Shown piece after piece: positions 41,891 to 53,694 of a stretch of DNA of 64,000 nucleotides; positions within the stretch are counted from its first letter, which is position 1, and every line of letters begins with the position of its first letter. The position numbers were made by a program, and so were the translations under genes. The DNA is from Tribonema minus. Lineage: Eukaryota > Sar > Xanthophyceae > Tribonematales > Tribonemataceae. Location of the stretch: positions 124,001 through 188,000 of the forward strand of contig JAFCMP010000554.1 of NCBI GenBank assembly GCA_017506865.1, given 5' to 3'. The notes beneath the pieces were generated by a model that worked only from the letters and a program-made list of their open reading frames with translations, ran no database searches and was not told where the DNA came from.

Positions 41891-44124
41891 GCACAAGCTA
41901 TTGAGGGTTTGAAAGAAGTATTATTTAATTAAGTGTAGTACTCATGGTCTACTAGTAAAACTTGTATCTATGAAGCCCCCAACGGACTCCGTCGGACGCC
42001 GCCGGCTACTGGGCCAAGTACTTCAATGGCATGTGTTCCTAACGTCCGAGTCCTATGCAAAAAGTTGAAATTACTAGTTGCACCATGACAGCTTGGACTG
42101 TCAAACTCTGAGTCATCTGGACCAATGGTCACGGTGCTGCAGCACACCGTCAGTAGCTGCTGCAGTGCTGTCTGCCAGTGAGCAAAATTTGACAAATTGA
42201 GTCAATGAATAAAAATTTAAATTAAATGTGCTAAGCCTTGCACGTGTACGCCATAATACAGTGCGCTCCTGGACCAGCAGCTCCTGTGACAGCGACACGG
42301 TGCTCGGATCGGAAGGATTATAGGAAAAAGAAAAAACATTTGTACGCTCAGGATCTTGAGATATACCATGTTGAGCTTGGACTTGAACATTAAACTCAAT
42401 TGTGAAGTTTGGCTAAGTAAAGATTCAAATCCAAATTGAAGTTGGAAAGTGAACAGTGCTCAGCGTGTTATCTCAACCAACTCCAATACTGGTCACTTCA
42501 CCTAATAACCGCAACATCACGTTGAAACTCAGCAGCAAACGCTGGCAGGGTTCAACCAGACTTTGCCAATTTGAAAGTGCTTTGGTGCTGGGTCCCGTTT
42601 TCCCAATTCAGGTCCCATTTTTCGCAGTTTTAACAAAGACAGTTACTAGTCGCTGAAGCAAGTATGAATCTACCAAATAACTTCGACATATTGTAGAACC
42701 CCGTTTTGACTGGTATCCCCGCCCCTGTGTCCCCGGCCACACATTGGAGTCCCCATTGCGCTGTACCTCAACGTTTTCGATTGGAGAACAACATGGAGAA
42801 GGTCACCGGTACACTGGACCACTGAAAAGCAGTTTCCGATGGGGCGCTGCCACTTTGTGCAAATATATGATGCTGAGCAGGGTTGATAACTACGATCGGT
42901 TCTACGTCATACGCACATGATATACGTAAAAACTATACTGCCCTGAGAAGCCAATACGTATGCAATATACGGTCGCCGCAAACTTCAACTTTAACTTCAC
43001 ATTCAACTTCATTGTGCACTTTTCATTTTCTCGCGAGCCCATGGGGCTGTGTGCTGTTGCCGAGAGCGTCATGGTTTTGTTGGTCGTGCATGAGCTACGC
43101 GCTTCATGTCATATATGATTGCCTAATGCAGTCAATATGATTGTACTGCCATCTGTGCGCTGCATCCCGGCTGCGCTGCGTACTGCTGCTTGCCTGTTGC
43201 AAGCAGTGATCCGTATATTCGTCCTGGCGGGACTCATACGTACGCTCATACGGTACATACGGTTCATACGCGTCGTAGGCTGTATAATATTATGCCAACC
43301 CTGATAGTGAGGGCTCAGAGGGATCAGTGAAGACCAATGCATCTGGGCACCATGGTGCCAATCCAGTTTATATATGTTGATAATGTGTGCAGGCTGGTGC
43401 ACCGATACAACGTGCACCAAGTGCCGACTAGAGCTTTTTCCTCACCTGCACTTTTCTGCCAGGAACCTTTGAAGGGTTTGGCTTCAGATGTACAAGTCAA
43501 AGTATCATTTCATCACACTAATTTGGAGAAAGTACTGCCGCATCGCCGGGTGCAGGGTCAGAATCATTGCACCAAGTTGGCGTATACTGTCGGAAGCGAA
43601 CGACAAGCTCATGCATATATGTACTTCTGCTCATTGACAAGTGGCTTAACTTCAAGGGAGAACTCAGTAAGCCCTGTCAAGCGTTCGTAGTATATACAGC
43701 ATACGCTGCATATCAGAACATGCGCACTGTGTCACAGAGTTGCAAGTGAACTTCCTGCCAGCCTGAGAACAACCGCTACCGATGGCTGCTACTGACTCCC
43801 AAGAGCATCCGACAGCCTGACGGCCATCTCAGCCATTGCCCCCTGTGCCAGTCCTACTAGTAGTGCTAGTGGTACTTGAGAAAGCTTCTACTAGTAATAC
43901 AAGCGTGAGGACAGCATAGCCCTTACTAGTAGGCTGGTTTTAGCATCAGCAGCGCCTCTAGGTGCAACAGCTGCGGCGCTGCCAGCTCAAAGTCGCACTG
44001 CTTGTGCGCTGCGTACTCCTTCTCCGTTGTATCAAGCAGCCACAAGTGAATGAAGCAACCATAGAGATGTGGTTGTGAAGCATCATCATCATGATACGTC
44101 ACAGTATGTACATCTAGCATACCC

Positions 44125-44182
44125 AGGTACTCAGTCTTAGGGTTAGGGTCAGGGTTAGGGTTAGGGTTAGGTTTAGGGTGCA
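44125..44182 (+). repeat. Interstitial telomere-like (TTAGGG)n
   Basis: Six TTAGGG-type units, two of them degenerate, next to the right boundary of the AT-richer region. Confidence 0.85.
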
Positions 44183-44237
44183 TGTGGTGCGCTACAAATT
44201 GCAAGGTTGCCCTCACACCTATCAATATGTATGCCAG

Positions 44238-44377
44238 TGGGCGACACAGTCGAGTTTGCACACTTCAATTGCCACCATGTTCTAGTCTACACCAGTGTCT
44301 CGCATGATGATGGAAGTATGATCAGCCCGTGTCACACACTTGTGGACAATGACAGTGACTTTACATGGATATGCAAG
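44238..44377 (+). CDS. Possible cupredoxin-like exon
   Basis: After a TGCCAG acceptor the frame reads VGDTVEFAHFNCHHVLVYTS and closes with DNDSDFTWICK at an AAG|GTGCAG donor. VGDTVEF followed by a Cys and a His pair is the pattern of the first copper-site region of plastocyanin/phytocyanin-type domains. The remaining ligands (Cys-His-Met) were not located, and the exon could not be joined in phase to the glycoside hydrolase just downstream. Confidence 0.35.
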
Positions 44378-44479
44378 GTGCAGCACTTACTGTAGTATAG
44401 CGTGATGCATTCTGCCGCAGGCTGGTTCGGCGCTGAGGGTTGATTCCCAAGAAAGTTCCTGCTGGTTTTGTGCACTGAT

Positions 44480-44600
44480 TTTACATGATGAACGTATTTT
44501 CATCATTGAATGTAAAGCATCTCACTAACATGCTGATATTAGGTGATGAACGTATTGTCATCAAATCCCTCAACGTGAAGCATCCTACTCACATGTAAGG
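44480..44600. repeat. Direct repeat, about 60-65 bp, two copies
   Basis: Both copies contain gatgaacgtatt-tcatca and tgaagcatcctactcacatg-like sequence. Just upstream of the hydrolase exons. Confidence 0.6.
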
Positions 44601-44787
44601 ATTCATCTCCCATGGATAAGCAGGCATAACCCTGTCTAAGGATGTACCTGGCGGGCAGCTTGACTGCGTGCGGTTGTCCGCACCACATCGAACAGCCCAA
44701 CAGACTTCGCCTCATCATGTATCACTTGGCAACGCTTTACCGTCACGGTGATAGCTTGTGCACTCCTCATCGCTGTTACTGTTGCAG

Positions 44788-47700
44788 CTTCGCTGGCAGC
44801 AACTGGCACATCTTCATGCGCTACTCGGGTGTACGCGCAGTGCGGCAGCTGGCGGGAGTCTCAAGCGGCACCGAAGACTCGGAGACTTTCAACGGTTTCG
44901 CGATTGGAAGCCAGAACTTCGGGCGCGCTCTGGATGGCACTTTCAACATCACTGACCGCAACACTTACAACGCTGCCGTCACCCAGCTGCGCACACTCGA
45001 GGGCCGCGACCCGTCCTACGACGGTTGGGTCGTGCCGCCGAAATGGAATCAGATCGAGAAGAAGCTTGCTGTTGTGTCAACAGGGGAGACGTCTGCCATG
45101 TCTGGCTCAGCCAGTGCCAATCAGATCGTGTATCAGGATTTGGGGCTGCGCACCATGAAGCTGTTTGCAATGGGCTGCAATGCAAAGTTTGTCTTCGCCA
45201 ACGCGTCGTTGGAGGATGGTGAGTGATCCTTCACGAGTGTACTAGACTATGTTCAAATAATTGTACCAGAGCTGTGGTACCCCAAAAAATCCTGAATCAC
45301 TGTCAAGCAGGCAAGCATGAACGCGCTGCATAGAACCCGGACTCTTGCACGCACTCTGATTTGATTCAATCAAATATTATTAACATGCGCCACTGAATGG
45401 TGGCACAATTTGTACCATGACATTGTCAAATGAAGGCGTCACGATTCTCTGAGCCAGACCCAGGAAAAAGTGTTTCACATGAAGGGTGTGTCCTGCTGTA
45501 TGCGCTTGCCAATGTAACCCGATGCTGCTGTATGATACATTTGCACGGCTACTGAGAACATCGATCTCCAGTCGTTGTGATGTGATGACTGAGCAGAACT
45601 GGCTGGTCTTGCCTGCAATTGTGCAGGCTCATACTGGGGACTCGGATGGGAGTATTACAAGCTGTCTTATACTTCAGCGCGGTGGGCTTGGCGGCGCAAC
45701 GTCACAATCCTCGGTGCGCCACCTTGTGGGTTGCCAGATGATGCGCGAGCCACACTCTCGTAGTTCTGCAGATGATGTCTTGGCGAAACAGACGTGCACC
45801 GCTTTGCAATTGCATTTTGAGCAGTCGAGCGCTTGATGCTTGAGTTTGTGTAAGGAAGGTCAGTAGAGCCTGAGTACACGTGGCCTGAGAGGTTCTTCAC
45901 GGTAATCGAGTACACATCAAATGGTTCTGCACCATGCCATGCATGGTGGACAGTGCCTTGTGCATGCCCTCTGAGGCGTGCCGGGTAGTACTAGTACTAC
46001 GCGTTTGGCTAAAGTAGTCACACATGACTCATTGTTTTCCATCTGGTAGTCACTTGTGATTGCTGAGATGGTGCATGATGCAGGATGCTAGCCCATGTAG
46101 TAAAAGCGCAGGCTATGCCAACAGACTCTCTGGGGTACACCAAATGCGAGTTAATAAGTGCTTGTAATGTGCATGCTGCTCACTCAGGCTGGCGTTCTGT
46201 TTTATACACACTGACTCAGAATAATCCATTATTCGCTGCCAGGGCTGCTGCAAGTTGCTACTTTAAGTCGGCAGCCATCTGGGTCGACCCTTGGGGCAGT
46301 CGCACTTGCAATTCAGCCCAGCCACCCTTGAGTAGCTAAGACTTCAAGATGCTTGACAGCATATGTGTGCGATGACAGTATGACAGGCGTAGGCAAGTGT
46401 ATGGACCGGACGAAAGACATGTCAAGTCGGTGCACTTGCATCTACTTGAATCTGTTTAGGAGCTGCAGTGCCGTGCTGCGGCGCGCTTTGTATTGCTGGT
46501 GGTGTGCGCACGCGTCTGCAACAAATGCAGCAACTGGCTGAGCCACAGCGCACAGCTGCGGTCTGCACTGTACATGCCGATTAAACCACTGCGCGCCCTT
46601 CCATCGCGCAGAGCTCTTCAACGAACCTGATCTGCAGGACGGATACAGCTGCCACAAAGACGCCACCCAGTTTGCAGAGACGTATGTACTGCGCAGCCGC
46701 GCCATCCAGGATGCCTATGACGACTACAGCTCCGACGCGTCAGCGGGCCTGGTGCGCTGCCCTGTCACCAACGTCACAGCCGTCAGGAACTGCATCCTGA
46801 AGCCGCTTCTGCACATTGCCGCCTTTGCCGATGGGGTGCGCGGTTACTACACGGATCCCAAAAAGTTGGTGGCAGTCAGAGGCTGGAATCGGGAGTTTCC
46901 ATACGTGCTCAACACGACTTATGCAGACCCTGCGCTGACCAACATACAGGTGAGGAAAATTACTGGCGCACTGCACTGTGCGTTGGCGCAGATCGCAGAC
47001 TTCTGCAATGGTGATTCATCAGTTATGTGACACAGACTTCAAGTTCATTCAAGTGTGCGTCGGTATTGATGATAAACCACCGCCTGATGTGCATTCTTGT
47101 GTGCTGCACCACATGCGCTGGTGCGCTAGCAGAGCAAGAAGCCATAAATGTAACCCAAAAGATCTCGATTTTGGTATTGTCAGTCAACAAATCGCATCTG
47201 CAGGCATGCACTCACATATCTCAAATAACACATGTGTTCCAGAACGCTGGCAGGCATTTCAGGCAATACAGTCTTTGCAAATGCTTCTAAACACTACACA
47301 TCATGGGCGCCGGCAATGACCAGCGTGTGCTACTGATCTACTGTCGGTCGTCCCCTAGCTTGAACCTTGCATGTGTGAGAAAAGGATTTGTTACATTGCT
47401 CAATGACGCTCCGTAGAGAGCAAGAGTACAGCAAAGCAGAGCACAGCGGCTGAGCGGCTGAGTCACGCCGCACAAAGTGTTTTCTTGGTCATCACAAAGA
47501 ATAGTTAAGAACACCACATCACTACTACTTAAAACATCACCACATGTGGTACTGGGCCAGTAAGCCTAAATGTGTCATGGCGTACAATACAAGACATTTT
47601 TAATGTGGCTTAACCCACAGTTCAGCTTAGCAGGAAATTTGAGCTCTTGACCCTACTCCACCTTCTGCCTCCAGCACCTAGGCAAAGCCATGCCTGTGCG

Positions 47701-50700
47701 TGTTGTGGCTATTGTTTATGCAGGGGCGGACCTGCTGGTGGATGCTGGTTCATCAGCCACGACATACAACCACTGCAACGTACGCAACGCACCAATGTGT
47801 AATTTGGGCAGTGTCTACCGTCAATACAGACCTCTCACGCCTGGACAAACGCTGTCGCGCTGCAGGCATACGATTACCACGTGTACGGCAAGGAGGGGTA
47901 CCTAATGATCGGCGACGCCTCAACCGTCTCCGGCTACATCAAGGCAGACTACCCCAAGGGCCTCCCGCTGGTGATATCAGAGGTCAACGCGCACCTTCCC
48001 CCGAATTGGGAGATAAATTTCTTGGACCAGGACGCCCCCCAAATTGCCAGCAAGCTGGGAGGGCAGCTGCTGACCATGATGTCGATAGGGGTGATCCCGT
48101 ACGTGTACAAGTTCTCCACCGCGCCCCAGACCATAAAGACAGGGCAGGACATCGTCACCAAGAACGGACTCTTCTGGGGTGAGCGGGTGATGGCGCGGAT
48201 TAGCCTGTATTAGCCAAGTTCTGTTGAGGCCATGCTGCTTTGGAGCGCACTAGAACTACTGTAACAGCACACAGCAGCAGTTTGTTCGTGCTGTCACACG
48301 GTAGCTGAAAGATAGCTCCATGTCTGGCTCAATATGGATGTGCTCATTCACATCTTGACGTGTGGTCGTTGGATGTGCATGATGAATTAAGATACACCAA
48401 ATATGAATCTTGCAGTGTAGTCTATGCCATTGCAATCTGAATGTAAGTAGCAACTTTGGTATCGCCTTAAACATACACATGGTCGAAGTGTCTTGCTAGA
48501 ACGCACATCATCATCAGCATACTCTGGCACGTGCTGAGTTTGTTTGCCCCAACACTATTAGCTGATGTACACATGCAGTGGATTCGCATGCATCTAGACG
48601 TACGCGTCGCAGACTGCAGAGAGCATACATGACCAACAGGTCCTGCAGGTCTCCCTCCAGTAAGCGGCTGCAAGGCATCTGTCGTCAGGCAGCTACCTAC
48701 TAGTAGGTGTGCGTCGTCACAGAAGAGCAGCACCGCAATACCTACGCAAGCACCGCAATACGCAAGCGGCACAATGTCTGGTCACCTCCCAGTTCATGCC
48801 AATAGGTACACGGGCATTCGCTCATCAGCACCACGCACACTTGTCCAGCGTCTCGAACCCTATGGGCACTTCTCAGGCTGCGTGCGGTAACCGCTTCGCA
48901 CCAGCCATTGCTATCAAACGAATTAGCTGCATGAGAGAGGTGGAACCTGCCTGACAGTGTTCAGTATACAGAAGTATACATGCGTGCATGCATCATCTCA
49001 CAAAATCGCAGAGTTCATGAAGCGTTTGAAGCTAGGGCTGCTGCAGGCACTCGCATGCCTGAGTGGATTAAGCAGCGTTTCCAGCAGCCATGGTGTACAG
49101 GGTGATGAGGCAGGGTAGACACCGCTGTCATGTGCCGTGTAAAACAACAAAGCTTTTGGTGGCATGCCTCAGGCCAAATAACCGTCAGGGCAATGCCAAC
49201 TGTTGCAGGAGACTTATTTGCTGTACTGGCTTGCCAACAACTACACAGCCATCAATATTCATTGATAATGAAACTTGACTGCTGCCTAAAAAATTGACCA
49301 GCTTTGTCACCTACAGTAACACCTCTGTGAACACTCCTGCACTTGAAAGTCAAACTTTGACATTGATACCAGATAGACCTTCCAGCTGTCAATGGCATTC
49401 ACTTGCAGTAGAGAGTTCCAAGTGGCTGGATCGAGCTTCGGCCAATCATCATTTGGACCCATCATTTGCACAGGGTACCCGTGACAGGCCTACCCTCCTG
49501 TTGAGGAAGGCAGCAAGAGGCACCCACTGCCCTGACCCGACGGTAGCCTGTTGAACCCTGATTGTGGAATTAAACGCTTTGTGAAACAATGTCATGCTGT
49601 CAGCAGGCTCCTGATCCAATACCATGGCGCCTGCCCCACTTGAATACCATGACGGGTGATTCATGTTCATGAAAGACTTGGCACCCAGTCAGGCTGGTCA
49701 TGTGAGCTGCATTTATGATGAGCGGTGCCTGCTGCGCTGGCGTGTGGATCACTGCACGCGCGCACACACAGGCAGCACAGAAACTCACACACCTTGAGTA
49801 CCAATCGCTGCAGACCGATGTGGACCATGAATGCATGTGGACACTGTGAGACGCACAGTCACCAGCATATGACCAATCGCCATAGTGCCTGTCAAGGCCC
49901 TCTGACGACTAGGCACATATGTCACCTGCTGATTGCGTCGGCATGCAACTGCTGGCCCCCCTACGCTGCGCAGGGGAGAACTACGAGGAGCCCTACAACA
50001 TCGGCGACAGCGCTCTGGGAGGCGAGACAGTGCGCCTGCTCGCGCTGCACGCGCAAGACTCGCACATGTATCCCACAGCTAGCTCGGGCCTGCCAAAAAC
50101 CGTTTATGCGCTGGCGGTGCGCGAGGGCGGCAGCGCGGACGGCGCCTACTACTACATGTACCTGATCAACACGGCCGCTGGCAGCGCGGTCTTTGACGTG
50201 GACCTGAGCGCCTGGAGCGCGTGGGTCGGCGGAGACATCCTCACCACGTGCGTCAACGGCACGGCGTGGTCCGAGGTGCTGGACATTCGGCCAGTCCCCC
50301 AGGAGCGCATACTGCGCGACTGGACGCTGCCCGCTAAGACCACGCAGCTGCTGGCCGTGCCCGCACGGCCGCTGCAGCTTGTCCGGCGCACCCCCGTCGC
50401 AGACCTGCACGTGCGCGGCGGCGCCAACGCGGACGGCGCCTACGGGGATTTGCCGTGGCTGGGGGTGGGCACCTCCGCGCGCAGCAGGCACGAGTCCACG
50501 TTCGTGACGCTCATGCGGTTTGCCATGCCAGAGAGCACGGCGCCGGGCGCTGTCCAGGCGGCGGTGCTGTCGCTGGTCACCTACAACAACGCCAGCATCT
50601 ACGAAGACAACATCTTACAGGTGTGTTGCTTGTGCCGCGGTCGTGTTGCCTTGAGGATCTTCTCGGCACAAATGCAACCGAGGATTTCAACGCCAAGAAG

Positions 50701-51420
50701 CAACTGAGACCATTGTCCAGTAGTGAGGGTGCCAGGGCAGATGTATCACTGAAGTTGGGTCACCGGTGGTCTCAAGTTGTAGCCCTATGTCAGGGCAAGT
50801 GCTGAGTACTCACTTGTTAAGTTGCCTAGGTCGTGATGTACGTACCTGCGTCAGCTCAGCGCCGGATCAACTCACGTGCTCATCATTGGCACTTGCACAC
50901 TGTGAGACAGGGGTATGCGCTGTCAAGCCTTGTTAAGTATGACGACTGCAACACATGGACATCAACTACCTCTGCCATGTTGTACCTCTCCTGCAAGTAG
51001 GTTCTCTGCCTCTCTCCCGCACTCTGGGATGGCCACGTAGCCTCCTGGAGCGGCCTTTCCAACCTGGAAACTGCTTTCCTGAAGCCGGCACCAACAGAGC
51101 CCATCACGTCCATCGCCGACAACTTCATAAAGTGGCCCTCTGACTCCCGAAAGCCCAGCATGTTGGTCGGCGGCCACATCTACCTGCCTGCAAACGCGAC
51201 GGCCGGCACCACTCGGCAGCTGGACTTAGCGCAGTGCGTGCGCACCATGGGGGGGACCCCAGGTGGGCAGGTCGACGTGCTCATCTACCGGCCGTACCGC
51301 CGCAATGCGGCGGCGAACGTGGTGACCGGCGATAGACTGAGCCGCGGTGCAGTCATAAAGTTTTACAGCAGCGAGGCGGAGGAACAGACCTTCCGCCCTA
51401 CCATGTCATGGTACATCTAG
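44788..51420 (+). CDS. Secreted-type glycoside hydrolase (clan GH-A-like) with C-terminal beta domain
   Basis: Five exons: 44788-45218, 46612-46949, 47866-48178, 49974-50620 and 51001-51420. They join in perfect phase, giving 715 residues plus a missing N-terminal exon. Exon 1 has FAGSNWHIFMRYSGVRAVR. Exon 2 opens ELFNEPDLQDGYSCHKD; NEP is the acid/base motif of clan A TIM barrels. Exon 3 has YDYHVYGKEGYL and LPLVISEVNAHLP, where the Glu fits the nucleophile. The last two exons look like a beta-sandwich of DNRLRE/CBM96 type (VTLMRFAMPESTAPGAVQAA). Many N-x-S/T sequons suggest an extracellular or lysosomal enzyme. The exact GH family and substrate are not determined. The signal peptide was not located; a hydrophobic stretch near 44748 is in the wrong frame and lacks ATG. 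The introns show no junction echoes. Confidence 0.7.
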
Positions 51421-51424
51421 GGCT

Positions 51425-53690
51425 ATATATGCATGGCAGCAACGCGCTCAGGTTGACAGCTTGTGCGGGGCAGCCTCTGACCTGGCCATTGGGCTTTGTG
51501 CCAGCCTTCATGTGCGCTCCATGTAGTTGAAATCATTTCTGCCATTTTCAAAACCTGTCTTTTTTAAAAGTGTCGGTTTTTGACATTTCGAGGCATGCTC
51601 ATGTAAAGCTCGCATAAGCAGCGCAGTGTGCTGCAGTCTACCAGCAGGAGCAGGGCAATAGTGGTTTGCGTACGCCGCAACGACCATAGCGCTTGATCAT
51701 CAGACACCTTTTAAGGTGCTCAAACACCAGACAAGCCCACAGCGGCGCAGCCACCTAGGTATCAACCTCTGCACAGAGACAAAGATGCAGCAGCAGCACT
51801 ATGCAAGGCAACCAGACACTGGCACGAGTGTTGAGCAAGCTTGGGGACTGCAGATTGAGCATCGCTTCGTATGATGAATGATGCATCGTTGAACTCGTGT
51901 GGCATCATGTTGCCAAATTTGCTTTCTAGCTTCTTGGTGTGTGTGTGTATTTGTGTTCGTCGACGAACGCTTTCTGGTGTGTGCAAGTGTTAATGCACTC
52001 TTGAAGTATATGTATGCACATATGAATTGTGCACTGTCAACAGCGCATTCATATGCTAGGGACAGGCGCTCTCGGAGATGCAGGTCAGCATTGAGTGCTG
52101 GTGCTGCACACTGAGCTTACATGATCTGGTGATGTGATCACACATCAATGTTAGCAATTGTATGAACTTGCTGGTGTTTCTGGCCATATTCACCGGTGGC
52201 CTAAGGCAAAGCGACCATACTGTATGATACTTGTTGCGCAGTTAATGTACATACATTATGCAACACAACTGTTGGATGCGGTCACAGCATGGCCGTTCAA
52301 GTAGCCCAGCATAACCAGAGATGGCCTGTGCAAACACCACAGCATGCTAACCAAATGCACGCGATGATCTCGTCATTGACACTATGATGGCGTTATAGCA
52401 CAGAGAGGCACTCTAGAATCGTGTACTCAAAGCTTTGTAACTCAAGAGTAAAGCCAGGGTCACCACAATGATGCGATATGATATCCTAGCACCCAGAAAC
52501 GGATAAATGCTAATGTCTACATTTAGATACGTCATACAATCAGCAGCAATGTGACACGAATTGCCGTCTTGCAAATACACACCCAGGTACTGCAATGCTT
52601 TGTAAGCGATTCATCGGACATCAACTACTGCAGCTGTGCTTTGCTAGTGCCCTTCATCAATTCATTACAGCAGTGAGTGCGACAAGTACAAATGACGTGA
52701 GTGGCACCTTGCGACATCATGAGGTCACTGTTCAAGAAGATGACTGCAATTTGCATTGCGTCAACGCACAATCAAGGTCACAGCAGGTAGTACTGTCGAA
52801 TCGGTCAATAATACTGTTCGAAGATGACTGAAGCTTCTAGTGCTTGAAACCAGTCGTGGTGAGACAGTTTGCAACAGGCAGCACAGGAAAGAAGTAAGTG
52901 TCGTGACTAGAGCAAGAACGTAGCAATCTTCTTTACAGCACCGGGCCACAGGCAGGTGATTTTTGTGGCCGGAAGCACGACACGAGCGCAGCATGATACG
53001 CAATACCGCAAAGGCAGCACCATGTACACTCATACGCACAACCCAATGCCGCTCTCAGCGTGATGGGATCTCGACGCGTGTGCGGAGAACTCGCGGCGGA
53101 ACATGGGCGTGGCGTGTGGCTAATGAAAAGAAGTGCGGGATGGGGAGTGGCTGGCCCAGCGGTGGCTGCCAGATGTCTGCTTGCTTGTCAGCGAAAGATG
53201 TGCTGACTGCAGAAGACCGATCTCACAACGCTGTGCACTGAGTTTTCTGTGGCGGTCGCAACCTATCGCCCATTCTCCGGCTTCATCAGATCAAGTTAGG
53301 AGAATTCTCTCGTATATTTGACACCACTGTGACAGTAGCGAGGGCCGCCGCAGACCGTATGCCCGGCAGCGCACTCGCGCAGCATGACCGTTGGAAGGGG
53401 CGAGATTGCCCGAGCTACGTCCCTTGTATGCGCTCTCCGCATCTCCTACATGCATTCTTACAAAACTGGCCGCGTTCCATGCAAGGAAACGTAGCACCTT
53501 GTTATCTCTAGAAAACTCACGTCTCTCTTTCTTGCGCGGCCCTTCCTCCCCGCCGCACACACCCGGCCTGCTACAAAATCATGGGACGCCTGAGTGGCGG
53601 CGTCGCCGCGGCATCACTACACACGCGTTGCTCAGATGAACTCAACTTGAAGTTGGGGGTCATGGCAGTGCTCAAGAGGGGGGGGCATGT
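51425..53690. other. Intergenic, no gene seen
   Basis: About 2.3 kb downstream of the hydrolase. Short frames only, no repeat array and no motif. Confidence 0.35.
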
Positions 53691-53694
53691 AGAC

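Larger units (their letters stand above)
34800..44200. other. AT-richer region without recognisable complete genes
   Basis: Base composition changes from GC-rich to visibly AT-rich at about 34.8 kb (runs such as 36070-36110, 37600-37690, 39090-39130 and 40430-40470), and microsatellite and poly-G content falls. Open frames up to about 115 codons (for example 34990-35340, 35619-35903 and 41280-41603) are exon-like but carry no motif I can name. Either this is a large intergenic or intronic domain, or an insertion of foreign DNA. I could not find matching ends. Confidence 0.4.

Noticed and set aside
44748..44830. Signal peptide for the glycoside hydrolase
   Set aside because: The hydrophobic stretch is in another frame, has no ATG, and no legal intron joins it to the exon at 44788.
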